Positions 45,208 to 55,016 of a stretch of DNA of 64,000 nucleotides are shown here, piece by piece (within the stretch, counting starts at the first letter, position 1; each line of letters opens with the position of its first letter). The notes under the pieces are model-generated. The model was not told where the DNA came from and did not search any database. It saw only the letters and a program-made list of their open reading frames with translations. The DNA comes from Alphaproteobacteria bacterium (GTDB taxonomy: Bacteria; Pseudomonadota; Alphaproteobacteria; Micavibrionales; Micavibrionaceae): the NCBI GenBank assembly GCA_021775965.1, contig JAJFGV010000064.1:62001-126000 (forward strand). Direction: 5' to 3'. The position numbers and the translations under genes are program-made.

Positions 45208-46116
45208 TTAATTAAGGTCGTTTTCCGGAATTTTTTCGCTCCAACGAGTTGGTTCTTTGCCTTGGTATAGAGGCTCGTCACCATGAAAGCTCATAACGCC
45301 GCTTTCAAGTGAGATGCGCATCCCTTTATTTTTGGCATATTCGGCAACTGCATGTGTCGTCCATGTGCTTCCCCATTGATCCCATTCTTTGGCCGTTCCA
45401 CTTACCATTAGCTCTGCCCACGGTTTTGAGGTTTTCATGACATGGTGCCCGACGCTTTCAGAGTGTTCTGCGGAAACTTTTTCCATTTCAAATTCTAACC
45501 CATCAGCCGTAAGCGGAAGTATGCATGCTTCAGGCTGTAGCGGACCTTTAGGGTGAGGGACGTGCGGTCTTTGGGCTTTGAAATGTTCTGCAACGTTTTC
45601 GTCATCTGTGATATGGGCGTGCGGATATGGCTGCGGAGCAACGATATGAGAAGAATCTTTCATTCTGATATTTATGATGATAACCGCTCTATTTAAAGAC
45701 AGTCCTGTTTTGTTCATTCCCTGGGCAATGGCATTGAAGAAATCTTTGATCTTTGCACCGGAACCGGAGGCCTTTTGAAAAAATTCAAAGCTTAAGATTT
45801 TCTGATCAAGGGCCGAAGCAATAAGGGCGCTTTTGCCGTCTTTCGCAATTTCCTTTGCATTGGCGTGAGGGACAACAACAGCAACATCATTTTCAAACGT
45901 AATAGGTTGTTGCGCTCTTAAATCAAGAAGATCTTCTGGAAAGCAGCAGTCAAGGTAGTCAGCAAGAGAAAAGGGGGCAGCAAGTTTTTGCAGTTTATCG
46001 ACAGGCAGTCGAATGGCATTAACGGTAACGGTTTCCTTGCGGCTTGGTAGCTGTTCTACCGTAACAGTTTTCCGGCCGCCTTTAATCGTGACGGTGATAT
46101 TATCTTTCGAGTCCAT
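45208..46116 (-). CDS. Unrecognised 302-residue protein
   Basis: A soluble protein without signal peptide or membrane segment. There is a P-H-A-N-A-K-E-I-A-K block near residue 83 and a His/Pro-rich middle with P-H-A-H and P-H-V-P-H near residues 168-190, which might bind metal. No family recognised. Base composition is slightly AT-rich. It follows the DHH gene on the same strand by 61 bases. Confidence 0.6.
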   Translation of the reverse strand: MDSKDNITVTIKGGRKTVTVEQLPSRKETVTVNAIRLPVDKLQKLAAPFSLADYLDCCFPEDLLDLRAQQPITFENDVAVVVPHANAKEIAKDGKSALIASALDQKILSFEFFQKASGSGAKIKDFFNAIAQGMNKTGLSLNRAVIIINIRMKDSSHIVAPQPYPHAHITDDENVAEHFKAQRPHVPHPKGPLQPEACILPLTADGLEFEMEKVSAEHSESVGHHVMKTSKPWAELMVSGTAKEWDQWGSTWTTHAVAEYAKNKGMRISLESGVMSFHGDEPLYQGKEPTRWSEKIPENDLN

Positions 46117-46177
46117 AACTCAGTCCTCCTTGGTGTAAGGAGAGAATTAATAAACGAATTGTATGATTATGTCAAGT

Positions 46178-47140
46178 TTAGCCGTCTTTGGTGATCTGCT
46201 CGATCAATTCCTGTAGCACTTCTTCGGCCTTGAGGTTTTCGATTTGGCAGGTTCCCGCCGCTGCGTGCCCGCCGCCGCCATATTTTAGAGCCAAATCACC
46301 GATATTGGTTTTGCTGGTGCGGTTGAGGATTGATTTTCCCATGGCAAGAACAGTGTTTTGCTTGTTTTTCCCCCAGAGGACATGGGTAGAAATATTGGCC
46401 TGTGGGAAGAGGGCGTAAATGATAAAGCGATTGGCGGCCCAGATGGTTTCTTCCTTGCGCAAATCAAGAACAACCAGATTTTTGTGTATGCTGGCGCAAC
46501 GCTCGATCTGTTCGCGTGATTTCATTTGATGTTCAAAGTATAAATCAGCGCGCTCTTTCACATCGGTAAGCTCAAGAATTTCTTTGATGTCATGATGTTC
46601 GCGGCAAAAATCAATCAGCTTCATCATGAGTTGATAGTTTGAGATGTTGAAATCACGAAAACGGCCAAGGCCTGTGCGAGCATCCATGATAAAGCTCAGT
46701 AGAACCCAGTCTGCAGGATTTAAAATTTCTTCTTTGGTAAAATCGGCGGAATCCGCTTTGTCGACAGCGTCCATCATATCATCAGAAATATTGGGAAATT
46801 CTACAGCGCCGCCGAAATAGTGATAAACAACGCGGGCGGCAGAAGGCGCATCCGGGTCAATCACGTGATTGTAGGGGCAGTCATCCAGGCGTGTGACTTC
46901 GCTGGAGTGGTGGTCGAAAGCGAGGTAGACGCCTTCAACGTAAGGTAAATTGGTTGTGATATCGTCCGGGCCTACTTCGATCAGGCCGTCCTGCATGTCT
47001 TTGGGGTGGGCGAAGGTAATGTCTTCGATTAGGCCCATTTCCTTTAGAAGAATACCGCAAACAAGGCCGTCCATATCGCTGCGTGTAATAAGGCGGTACT
47101 TCTTGCCGCTTTCGGGCATAATTTTGGCTTCTTGTGACAT
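46178..47140 (-). CDS. DHH-family phosphoesterase
   Basis: A 320-residue DHH/DHHA1 phosphoesterase. The DHH domain shows S-D-M-D-G-L-V and D-H-H-S-S-E; the C-terminal DHHA1 substrate domain has G-G-G-G-H-A-A-A-G. Relatives hydrolyse oligoribonucleotides, pAp or polyphosphate; the substrate cannot be told here. ATG 47140 follows GAGGAG by 11 bases; GTG 47152 touches that site and is unlikely. Confidence 0.85.
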   Translation of the reverse strand: MSQEAKIMPESGKKYRLITRSDMDGLVCGILLKEMGLIEDITFAHPKDMQDGLIEVGPDDITTNLPYVEGVYLAFDHHSSEVTRLDDCPYNHVIDPDAPSAARVVYHYFGGAVEFPNISDDMMDAVDKADSADFTKEEILNPADWVLLSFIMDARTGLGRFRDFNISNYQLMMKLIDFCREHHDIKEILELTDVKERADLYFEHQMKSREQIERCASIHKNLVVLDLRKEETIWAANRFIIYALFPQANISTHVLWGKNKQNTVLAMGKSILNRTSKTNIGDLALKYGGGGHAAAGTCQIENLKAEEVLQELIEQITKDG

Positions 47141-47204
47141 GATGTGTTTCACTCCTCGTATTTTAAGTATGTACCGGGATGATGTCCGGCTCCAGAGTTA
47201 CAGA

Positions 47205-48503
47205 TTATTTTGCGGCGGCTTCTTTATCTTTACCTTTGTCCTTTGCTTTGGCGGATTTCTTCTTCTTGTCAGAAAACACATAGACCGGGGTTTTGCTGTC
47301 ATTCACCGTATCGCCATTCACGACGACTTCCTCTATGTCTTCCATATCAGGGAGCTCGAACATTGTATCCAGAAGCAGTCCTTCGAGGATGGAGCGCAGA
47401 CCGCGCGCACCGGTTTTGCGCTCGATCGCTTTTTGGGCGATGGCCGTAAGGGCGTCATCGGTAAAGTTCAGATCGGCGCCTTCCATCTCAAAAAGTTTGT
47501 GGTATTGCTTGACCAGCGCGTTTTTCGGCTGGGTCAGGATGGTCACCAGCGCATCTTCGTCGAGATTTTCCAGCGACGCGATGACCGGCAGGCGACCGAC
47601 AAATTCAGGGATTAGCCCGTATTTCAAAAGATCCTCAGGTTCAACTTCCTGGAAGACTTCGCCAACGCTTCTGTCTTCAACGGTTTTAATGTCAGCGCCG
47701 AAGCCGATTGTTGTGCCTTTACCGCGATTGGAAATAATTTTTTCGAGGCCGGCAAACGCGCCGCCACAGATAAAGAGAATGTCACTGGTGTCGACTTGTA
47801 AGAATTCCTGTTGCGGATGTTTACGGCCGCCTTGTGGGGGAACGCTGGCAACGGTTCCTTCCATCAGTTTTAGCAAGGCTTGCTGAACACCTTCGCCGGA
47901 TACATCGCGGGTGATGGAGGGGTTATCAGATTTGCGACTGATTTTATCAATCTCATCAATATAGACGATACCCTTTTGCGCGCGTTCGACGTTGTAATCG
48001 GAGGCCTGCAGCAGTTTCAGGACGATATTTTCAACATCTTCACCAACATAACCGGCTTCGGTCAGGGTCGTGGCATCAGCCATGGTAAAGGGAACATCAA
48101 TAATGCGGGCCAGAGTTTGTGCCAGCAGCGTTTTACCGCAACCGGTTGGGCCGATCAGCATGATGTTCGATTTGGCCAGTTCGATATCGTTGTTGTTCGC
48201 GCTGTGCTCTAGTCGTTTATAATGGTTGTGAACAGCCACAGATAGAACGCGCTTGGCGCTTTCCTGGCCAATCACGTAATCATCAAGAACCGCTTTGATT
48301 TCACTTGGTGGCGGGACGCCTTCGCCGGGACGGACAAGCTGCGTCTTGTCTTCTTCACGGATAATATCCATGCAAAGCTCGACGCATTCATTGCAGATAA
48401 ACACATTGGGGCCGGCAATCAGCTTGCGCACTTCATGCTGGCTCTTTCCGCAGAAGGAGCAGTACAGAGTATTTTTTGAATCGCCGCTTCCCGATTTGCT
48501 CAT
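47205..48503 (-). CDS. clpX: ClpX ATPase subunit of ClpXP
   Basis: AAA+ unfoldase that feeds proteins to ClpP. The N-terminal zinc-binding domain has C15/C18 and C37/C40. Walker A is G-P-T-G-C-G-K-T, and the I-G-F pore-binding loop for ClpP is visible in T-I-G-F-G-A. The ATG start 48503 gives 432 residues; an upstream TTG would add nine. The Lys/Ala-rich C-terminal tail is slightly extended. clpP, the usual upstream neighbour, is not present here. Confidence 0.96.
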   Translation of the reverse strand: MSKSGSGDSKNTLYCSFCGKSQHEVRKLIAGPNVFICNECVELCMDIIREEDKTQLVRPGEGVPPPSEIKAVLDDYVIGQESAKRVLSVAVHNHYKRLEHSANNNDIELAKSNIMLIGPTGCGKTLLAQTLARIIDVPFTMADATTLTEAGYVGEDVENIVLKLLQASDYNVERAQKGIVYIDEIDKISRKSDNPSITRDVSGEGVQQALLKLMEGTVASVPPQGGRKHPQQEFLQVDTSDILFICGGAFAGLEKIISNRGKGTTIGFGADIKTVEDRSVGEVFQEVEPEDLLKYGLIPEFVGRLPVIASLENLDEDALVTILTQPKNALVKQYHKLFEMEGADLNFTDDALTAIAQKAIERKTGARGLRSILEGLLLDTMFELPDMEDIEEVVVNGDTVNDSKTPVYVFSDKKKKSAKAKDKGKDKEAAAK

Positions 48504-48691
48504 TTTTTTTGACTTTCCCGTCCGTTTCAAAAGTATTACTTACTTCAATCTGCCAACTGCCACCACACTGCGCAAGCCCCTATCTTAACTTTCGTACCAA
48601 TAAACAAGCTTTTATTCACAGATAGGTCTATTGCCCTACATCACCATTATAATATAAGAAGAGTATTCAAGACCTTAATGGAGTATGGTAA

Positions 48692-49105
48692 ATGGATCTA
48701 CAGAGCAGTATAGAAGAGATGACGGAGAATTTTTCCCTGTTTGATGACTGGGAGGAACGCTATCGGTATTTGATTGATCTGGGTCGGGAACTGCCTGCCA
48801 TGGACGAATCCCTGAAGACGGAAAAGAATTTTGTACAAGGCTGCACATCACGCGTATGGATGCAGGCGGATGTAAAAGATGATGTGTTTCACTTTGTCGC
48901 CGATAGCGATGCGCATATTGTGCGGGGGTTGATTGCTCTGTTGGTGATTGCTTATCAGGGCAAAAAGCTGGCGGAGATTCCGGCTATTGATATTGAGGGT
49001 ATGTTTAAAGAGATTGGGTTGGATCAGCATTTAAGTCCCAATCGTCGCAGCGGATTTTTTGCGATGGTCGAGCGGATTAAATCTCTGGCTGGTAAAAAAC
49101 TCTAA
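48692..49105 (+). CDS. sufE: Cysteine desulfuration protein SufE
   Basis: Accepts sulfane sulfur from SufS for Fe-S cluster assembly. The 137-residue protein has the acceptor C51 in Q-G-C-T-S-R-V-W and the conserved G-L-I-A-L-L region. Other suf genes are not in the window. It converges with the 49102 gene with a 4-base overlap. Confidence 0.95.
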   Translation: MDLQSSIEEMTENFSLFDDWEERYRYLIDLGRELPAMDESLKTEKNFVQGCTSRVWMQADVKDDVFHFVADSDAHIVRGLIALLVIAYQGKKLAEIPAIDIEGMFKEIGLDQHLSPNRRSGFFAMVERIKSLAGKKL

Positions 49106-49791
49106 TCGTTTCCTATTTTCTTAGGCTCTTTAGGTTCCGCAGGTTTTTCTTCTTCAGCGGCCGCAGCCTCTTCCCTCGCTTTTCTTTCTTCTTCGGTGAC
49201 AAAGCGCACGCTCTTAAGGACGGAGCCAAATAATGTATCGGCGGTTTCGTCTGCCTCGCCGATCAGCTCGGCTTCGACGGATAAAATCGAATTGTGTCCG
49301 ATCCAGAGCTGGGCGATGTATATGGTTGGCGTGACGCCAACTTTGCCTTCGCCGACCAGGCCGGCCTGTTTGTAGCCTTCTTCCTCACGAAAGGAAGTAT
49401 CAAAGGTTTTGACAACGCTGCGCTTGGTCATCGCTTTCAATGTCGATTCCATCACCTTGCCGCTATATTGGCTAAAAAGATCCTCGCCGGAGGGGTTGCA
49501 GATAACGCGGAAATTGACGGTTGAAGATAGTTGTTGGACTTGTGTGTAGGTCGCCAAATCATAGCAGCGATCTTTGCTGTCATCTTCGCAGCGCTGCTTG
49601 ACGGAAGGCTCTTCCGGGAAGTCCACCGCGAATTCGCAATGCTCGGGTGAATAGGTGACGGGCTCTTCTGCTATGGCCAGAGAAGGGAGCATCGTCATTG
49701 CGAGGAATGAAATGACGAAGCAATCCAAAGCAACCAGCATAAAGGTTGGATTGCTTCGCTGCGCTCGCAATGACGGGTTAGTTTTATTCAT
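49102..49791 (-). CDS. Exported protein with a repeat-derived signal peptide
   Basis: The 229-residue protein starts at ATG 49791, 8 bases inside the end of hisS. Residues 6-33 are encoded by palindromic repeat copy C, and they supply the basic n-region and hydrophobic core of a signal peptide with cleavage after L-A-I-A (about residue 41). The mature domain has four cysteines and a C-terminal Glu/Ala/Lys/Pro-rich tail. No family recognised. An internal ATG at residue 18 is a possible alternative start and would still use the repeat-encoded core. Confidence 0.7.
   Translation of the reverse strand: MNKTNPSLRAQRSNPTFMLVALDCFVISFLAMTMLPSLAIAEEPVTYSPEHCEFAVDFPEEPSVKQRCEDDSKDRCYDLATYTQVQQLSSTVNFRVICNPSGEDLFSQYSGKVMESTLKAMTKRSVVKTFDTSFREEEGYKQAGLVGEGKVGVTPTIYIAQLWIGHNSILSVEAELIGEADETADTLFGSVLKSVRFVTEEERKAREEAAAAEEEKPAEPKEPKKIGND
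49693..49775. repeat. Dispersed palindromic repeat, copy C (inside a gene)
   Basis: An 83-base palindrome, CGTCATTGCGAG to CTCGCAATGACG, located within the coding sequence of the 49102 exported protein. It is read in frame as residues 6-33. Confidence 0.9.
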
Positions 49792-51163
49792 CTGTTGTCC
49801 AGTTTTCAGGGTCGGCTTTTGATTGCTCGCCGCTCTCCATACATTTTACCTCATGTTCACTGTTGTCTTCAAATGGCGGGAACCAGACATAGGGAATTTT
49901 CTTCTTTTCGGCATAGGCCATCTGGCGTTTTAATTTCGAGCCGCTGTGGAAAAGTTCGACTTTAAACCCGCGTTTGCGCAGGGTTTGGGCTGTTTGCGTG
50001 GCGACTTCGCGGCGCTCGTCACTGGGCAGAACCATGAGGATATCGGCGGGCGATTTTGGTCCAACGGGGAGTTTTCCTTGTTCGTGCAGGCGGGCGAAGA
50101 GGCGTGAAAAGCCAATCGAGATGCCGACACCGGGCAGGGCTTTGTTGATGTAGGAGCTAGCGAGATCATCATAACGCCCGCCCGCGCAAATCGTGCCATA
50201 GCCGGGGTCATCAACGAATGTGGTTTCATAGACCGTGCCGGTGTAGTAATCGAGCCCGCGAACGATAGAGAGGTCGGCGACGACAGCACCAACAGGTAAG
50301 TGCTTTAAAGATTCTAAAACTATGCAGAGATCCCGCAAGCCTTCAATTGTAAGGGGGTTTCTTTCTGCCTGCTCTATAAGTGCGTACAAAACCTTAAGCT
50401 GGGTGTCTATGCTCTCGTCGCTCAAGTTTTTTAGACGCGCTAAAAGCTCAACAAATCGTTCTATTTGTTTTGGCAGACAGTTTGGGTTATGCGCCAGAAT
50501 TTCGTTGTTTAGATTTTTTAAAAATTCTTCAAGTTCCACTTTTTCAAGTTTATCAACAATCCTAAATATATTAGCAACACCATCATCATCAGGAATTTCT
50601 AGTTCATTTTGTATTACGCCCATCAAAATCTTCCGGTTGCTAATCCGTATCTGAATCTTTTCATTCTCCATGCCGGGCAGGGAGGAGAGCGTTTCCCAGA
50701 TGATCGCCGGCATTTCGGCGTCAAAATGCAGCGGCAATGTATCTTGTGCGATCACGTCGATATCGCATTGCGTGAATTCGCGGAAGCGTCCGGCTTGTGG
50801 CCTCTCACCACGCCAGACGCGTTGCATCTGGTAGCGTTTGAAGGGGAAGACCAGATCGTTGAAGTGCTGGGCGACGTAGCGCGCCAGCGGCACGGTTTGG
50901 TCGAAATGCAGGGCTAAACGTGCTTCTTTGCCGCCGTCTTCTTTGTGCAGGCGCTCGAGCACATAGATTTCCTTGTCGACTTCGCCTTTGGCGGTGATGA
51001 CGTCGAGCTCTTCCACGGACGGGGTTTCGATTGAGCAAAAGCCGTAGGATTCAAACACCTTGCGGATATGATCCAGCCATTGCTGCTCAACCAGCCGTGT
51101 TTCGGGCAGCCATTCGGGAAAGCCGCTAATCGCCTTTGGTTTGTATATTTTATTACCGCTCAT
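49784..51163 (-). CDS. hisS: Histidyl-tRNA synthetase
   Basis: Class II synthetase charging tRNA-His. Motif 2 reads R-G-E-R-P-Q-A-G-R-F-R-E-F, the histidine-binding motif includes R-G-L-D-Y-Y-T-G, and motif 3 is G-I-S-I-G-F-S-R-L. The 459-residue protein carries an insert with V-D-K-L-E-K, like the eukaryote-type HisRS branch found in some alphaproteobacteria, rather than the E. coli type. Bases about 50300-50660, covering the insert, are visibly AT-richer than the rest. Confidence 0.95.
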   Translation of the reverse strand: MSGNKIYKPKAISGFPEWLPETRLVEQQWLDHIRKVFESYGFCSIETPSVEELDVITAKGEVDKEIYVLERLHKEDGGKEARLALHFDQTVPLARYVAQHFNDLVFPFKRYQMQRVWRGERPQAGRFREFTQCDIDVIAQDTLPLHFDAEMPAIIWETLSSLPGMENEKIQIRISNRKILMGVIQNELEIPDDDGVANIFRIVDKLEKVELEEFLKNLNNEILAHNPNCLPKQIERFVELLARLKNLSDESIDTQLKVLYALIEQAERNPLTIEGLRDLCIVLESLKHLPVGAVVADLSIVRGLDYYTGTVYETTFVDDPGYGTICAGGRYDDLASSYINKALPGVGISIGFSRLFARLHEQGKLPVGPKSPADILMVLPSDERREVATQTAQTLRKRGFKVELFHSGSKLKRQMAYAEKKKIPYVWFPPFEDNSEHEVKCMESGEQSKADPENWTTDE

Positions 51164-51290
51164 GGGCTTGTTTTAGGGGATTGCGCGCGGCAGGACAAGA
51201 AATTTCCCATTCTGGCGTTGCTTGACTTATGAATAAAAACGCCTTAATCACAAAGGCGCGTTTTAAACCCCGATCATGAAGGAGATATCC

Positions 51291-51494
51291 ATGTCTATTG
51301 CAAAAGTAACCGAGATTATTAGCGCTTCCCCGAAAAGCTTTGATGATGCTATCGAGCAGGGCATCAAGCGTGCCAATGAAACGCTGAAGAACGTTTCCGG
51401 CGCCTGGGTCAAGGATCAGAATGTTGTGATTGAGGGCGGTTCTATTAAAGAATACCGCGTTGCTCTGAAGATTACTTTCGTTTTGACGGATTAG
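51291..51494 (+). CDS. Dodecin-family flavin-binding protein
   Basis: A 67-residue dodecin that binds or stores flavins as a dodecamer. The S-P-K-S-F-D-D-A-I opening and G-A-W-V-K-D-Q with the flavin-stacking Trp are present. AAGGAG precedes ATG 51291. The gene converges with cobT, and the coding ends overlap by 23 bases. Confidence 0.92.
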   Translation: MSIAKVTEIISASPKSFDDAIEQGIKRANETLKNVSGAWVKDQNVVIEGGSIKEYRVALKITFVLTD

Positions 51495-53316
51495 AATCTT
51501 CTTCGAACAAATCAGCCAGTTGTGAGGCGAGGGCGTTGGCCAGCTCGTCCGCGTCCGCGATTGTTAGCGCTTTGCGGTAGTAGCGGGTGACGTCATGGCC
51601 GATGCCGATGGCGGTGAGCTCGACGTCTGAGGCGGTTTCAATCCATTCAATTACATTGCGAAGATCAAGCTCCAAGATATTGGAAGGATTGACGGAAAGT
51701 GTTGAGTCGTCCACCGGCGCGCCATCGGAAATCACCAGCAGGATTTTGCGGGCTTCGGGGCGTTTGGCGAGGCGGTTGTGGGCCCAGACCAGGGCTTCGC
51801 CGTCGATATTTTCCTTTAGAATGCCCTCTTTGAGCATAAGCCCCAAATTACGGCGCGTGCGGCGCATCGGCGCATCGGCGGCTTTATATATGATGTGGCG
51901 CACATCATTGAGACGGCCCGGATGAAGTGTGCGTCCGTTTTCCATCCAGTGATCGCGGGCGCGGCCACCTTTCCAGGCGCGGGTGGTGAAGCCGAGGATT
52001 TCACTTTTAACGCCGCAGCGTTCCAATGTGCGGGCGACAATATCGGTGGCCATGGCCGCGATTGCGATAGGGCGTCCGCGCATCGAGCCGGAATTATCAA
52101 TCAGGATTGTCACAATCGTATCGCGGAACTCGGTGGATTTTTCCTGCTTGAAGCTCAGCGGCACATTTGGGTTGGCAATCATGCTGGCGAGGCGGGCGGT
52201 GTTTAGGATTCCTTCTTCAGTATCGAATTGCCAGCTGCGTTGTTGTTGCGCCATCAGTTTTCGCTGCAAACGGTTGGCAAGCTTGGTGATGATGGTTTGA
52301 TGGTTGAAAAGTTGTTTGTCGAGCATGGAGCGCAGGCGGGTGAGCTCTTCGGGGTCGGCGAGATCGGTGGCGTTGACCTCTTCGTCAAACGCATCGGTGT
52401 AAATCTTATAGGAGCCATCGGGGCCGGGGATAAAACCTTCGGGGCGGTTGCTCATGGGGTTGGTGGGCATGTCGCCTTCGCCTTCGCTTTGCATGTCGTC
52501 TAGCGCGTCGTCGCTGCCGGTTTCCATGTCGCCGCCTTCGCCATCGTCAAAACCGTCCATGTCCGGGGCCGTGTCGTTGTCGGTTTGTTGGTCGTCGCTT
52601 TCGGTGGTGTCGTCGGTTTCCTGTTGCTCGCTTTCGTCTTCGCCGTGGTCCGTTTCATCGGAGCTGCGCGTTTCCATGTCGAGCGCTTCGATGAGTTTAC
52701 GGACCATGTCGGCGTAGGATTTTTGGTCGTTGATAAGCGGTTTGAGATCGTCAAAGCCGAGGGTTTTCAGTTTTTTATCCAGCCATGGCTGCCAGAGTTT
52801 TGTGAGTTTTTTGGCGGCTTTCGGCGGGGTTTTTCCGGTGAGGGCGCAGCGGGTAAGAATGTGTAGCGCGTCGGCAAGATGCGCGTCCTCGCGCTCTGAA
52901 ATGTCAGTCAGACCCTGACGGGTGTAGCGCTCGGCCAGCACCGCATCGAGATTGCTGGCGACGCCATGCATGGCTGTGACACCGAGGGCTTCGCAGCGTG
53001 CCTGTTCGAGCGCATCAAAAACGGCGAGTGCTTCGGACGCGCGGGGGCGGGCGGCGGCGTGGAGCTTTTTATTATGGTGGGCGATGAACAGCGCATGCGC
53101 ATCGGCGCAGCCACGGATTAAGCGGCGGCTTTTTTGGTTCATATTGTGTTCGGGAACGGGCAAACGCGGGTTTGTTTCGGATGTGACTTTGCCGATCGGT
53201 GGTTCGGCGGCGGAGAAGGTGACCTCGAGTTCCTTGCGGCCGGCGATGGTGCGCAAAGTGACAGCGGTGGTGTTTTTGAATTCTTCTATGTTTCGATTGG
53301 GGGAATCTTTGTTCAT
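51472..53316 (-). CDS. cobT: Cobaltochelatase subunit CobT
   Basis: Partner of the AAA+ protein CobS in cobalt insertion by the aerobic B12 pathway. The 614-residue protein has an N-terminal helical domain, a long acidic D/E/T/Q/M-rich linker (about 215-310) and a C-terminal von Willebrand A domain with MIDAS D-N-S-G-S-M near residue 406. ATG 53316 is chosen; 29 further open codons upstream are encoded by palindromic repeat D and nearby sequence and are not family-like. No cobN or other B12 genes are present. Confidence 0.93.
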   Translation of the reverse strand: MNKDSPNRNIEEFKNTTAVTLRTIAGRKELEVTFSAAEPPIGKVTSETNPRLPVPEHNMNQKSRRLIRGCADAHALFIAHHNKKLHAAARPRASEALAVFDALEQARCEALGVTAMHGVASNLDAVLAERYTRQGLTDISEREDAHLADALHILTRCALTGKTPPKAAKKLTKLWQPWLDKKLKTLGFDDLKPLINDQKSYADMVRKLIEALDMETRSSDETDHGEDESEQQETDDTTESDDQQTDNDTAPDMDGFDDGEGGDMETGSDDALDDMQSEGEGDMPTNPMSNRPEGFIPGPDGSYKIYTDAFDEEVNATDLADPEELTRLRSMLDKQLFNHQTIITKLANRLQRKLMAQQQRSWQFDTEEGILNTARLASMIANPNVPLSFKQEKSTEFRDTIVTILIDNSGSMRGRPIAIAAMATDIVARTLERCGVKSEILGFTTRAWKGGRARDHWMENGRTLHPGRLNDVRHIIYKAADAPMRRTRRNLGLMLKEGILKENIDGEALVWAHNRLAKRPEARKILLVISDGAPVDDSTLSVNPSNILELDLRNVIEWIETASDVELTAIGIGHDVTRYYRKALTIADADELANALASQLADLFEEDSNPSKRK

Positions 53317-53355
53317 AAAATTTTTTACCACAGATGAACACAGATAAACACAGAT

Positions 53356-53443
53356 CGTCATTGCGAGGAATGAAATGACGCGGCAATCCAGAGGCAAAAG
53401 CAAAAAGACTGGATTGCTTCAGCCTAAAGGCTTCGCAATGACG
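53356..53443. repeat. Dispersed palindromic repeat, copy D
   Basis: An 88-base member of the family, opening CGTCATTGCGAG and closing TTCGCAATGACG, 40 bases upstream of cobT. The 29 bases before it (53327-53355) carry three near-repeats of ACACAGAT, matching the equivalent position of copy B. Confidence 0.9.
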
Positions 53444-53661
53444 GAAAGGGAGAAATTTGGGAAGTAAGCATCTGATTTAATGAATAAATCACGATCCTTC
53501 TTTTCGTTCCGCAGAAAACGTATTTCCGTAACGTTTTTAGCTAAAAATTTGCAGTTATTTCAGTATGTTAATAGCACACAATCATGGGTTTTGCAAGTTA
53601 TTTGACATTATTTACATATTGTTATATGTTTTGCGTCAGATCAAGGATTAGGAGCAATAAA

Positions 53662-54030
53662 ATGAGTCAATCTATGGATGATGCCACAACACTTTCGCAG
53701 CGTTTTGAAAACGGCCTTGAGCGCAGGGCCAATGATTTTGAGAGGATAATTTTTAAGCATCCTTATATTTCCGGATATATATATTCAATGCTTTGCATAG
53801 GTGGTGCGGCTTATTGGTTTTCTCCATCTCCGGGTAATGTTACGCAACTTGATATAGCAGCAGGGCAGGAAAAAGCCGTAATCCGGCCACTTGCTAATCA
53901 AAATTTATGTAACGAGTATATCAAAGTTAAAGACGGTGTTGCCGCCAAGGTTGTACCGATGGACTTCCCCGATGGCAGCAAAGGCTGTGAGGTTCATATT
54001 GCGGAGCCACCAGCACCGTTAGTGCCTTAA
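53662..54030 (+). CDS. Small single-pass membrane protein, PDGSxxC type
   Basis: A 122-residue protein starting at ATG 53662 after AAGGATTAGGAG. A cytoplasmic helix precedes one membrane segment (about 36-54), then an extracytoplasmic domain with C83 and P-D-G-S-K-G-C ending at C109, and a Pro-rich end. The C-terminal motif matches the 54621 protein, so the two look like diverged paralogues. No family recognised. Confidence 0.62.
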   Translation: MSQSMDDATTLSQRFENGLERRANDFERIIFKHPYISGYIYSMLCIGGAAYWFSPSPGNVTQLDIAAGQEKAVIRPLANQNLCNEYIKVKDGVAAKVVPMDFPDGSKGCEVHIAEPPAPLVP

Positions 54031-54125
54031 TTAAAAGTCTCCACAGAGCTTCACAAAAGTTTGCACGTGAATCCCGAAATGTGGTAAGTTTCCATAGTTT
54101 TTAACACATTAGAAAGATTAGAGAT

Positions 54126-54521
54126 ATGAGTAGTTTTGGACAGGGCTTTGGCTGGGTAACCGGTGGGGGGTTGGCATATAAGTTTTGGCAAACAACGCTG
54201 GGCGCTTTAAGTGTTGTGGCGCTGACGGGTGCCCTTCGTGCCGGATGGGTGGAATTTGAGGAGTGGCAGGGTGCTAGAGAAGATGGCATAAATCTGCCCT
54301 ATAGCGTTCTTCATTATAGTGGGAAGAACATTAGTTATGTTTGGGAGCGTGCTGCTTATGTGATCGAAATTACAAAAGATAGCGTGCCAGGTAATAACGG
54401 GATATCTGGGGATTATAACGCCCTCTCAGATGCAGAAAAAGAGTGCTTGCGGCTATATAAAAAACAAGACAATGGCGTGTTAACAAATGCTGAATCTCTA
54501 AAACTTTATGATTGCCCTTGA
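54126..54521 (+). CDS. Small membrane protein of unknown function
   Basis: A 131-residue protein with a Gly-rich N-terminus, a hydrophobic segment at about 19-41 and a polar domain carrying C107 and C130 near its end. Layout resembles its two neighbours (one membrane segment, two C-terminal cysteines) but without the PDGSxxC motif. No family recognised. Confidence 0.58.
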   Translation: MSSFGQGFGWVTGGGLAYKFWQTTLGALSVVALTGALRAGWVEFEEWQGAREDGINLPYSVLHYSGKNISYVWERAAYVIEITKDSVPGNNGISGDYNALSDAEKECLRLYKKQDNGVLTNAESLKLYDCP

Positions 54522-54620
54522 TCCACTCCGCCGCGCGGGATTGTTTTTACAAAGCGCTTGCCTTGATTTTCATATCGTATAATAGTGCAGCCTCAATGAA
54601 TTTGACGAGGAGTTATAAAG

Positions 54621-55007
54621 ATGGATTTTAAGGACCGTATTGGCGATATGGTTAGTGGCTTGAGTGGTAAAAAGATTCTTTTTAGAGGAGGGCCAGCTGT
54701 TATATGCCTTTTTCTTGTGGCCGTTGGAGTTTTTAATGGGTTTTTTGGCCCAGAGGAAAAAGAAGAAAAGACAGAAACGGAAGACGTCCTTGAACAGGTC
54801 GCAATCCCTGCGCCAGCAAAGCAAATTTTATGTAGTGAGGAGGCTTTGCTTGCAGGGCCGTTTCAAGAGAAGCAAGAGCTAGGGAAGGAATTCCTGAAGG
54901 GCGTTACTCCCGATCAGATCAAACTGGTAAAACTCCCTGATGGTAGCCAGGAGTGTCATCTGGGCAATGTTAAAATTATCGTGCCAACACCTCTGGAATT
55001 TCATTAG
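54621..55007 (+). CDS. Small single-pass membrane protein, PDGSxxC type (paralogue)
   Basis: A 128-residue protein: basic N-terminus, membrane segment at about 22-42, an acidic Glu/Lys/Thr linker, then C71 and P-D-G-S-Q-E-C ending at C112. It shares the C-terminal pattern and topology with the 53662 protein. A purine-rich GAGGAG precedes the start. No family recognised. Confidence 0.62.
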   Translation: MDFKDRIGDMVSGLSGKKILFRGGPAVICLFLVAVGVFNGFFGPEEKEEKTETEDVLEQVAIPAPAKQILCSEEALLAGPFQEKQELGKEFLKGVTPDQIKLVKLPDGSQECHLGNVKIIVPTPLEFH

Positions 55008-55016
55008 TTTAGTATT

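Noticed and set aside
53317-53403. A 29-residue N-terminal extension of CobT
   Set aside because: The extra open codons are encoded by palindromic repeat D and its flank, look like a repeat-derived hydrophobic stretch, and are absent from the known CobT start, so ATG 53316 is preferred.
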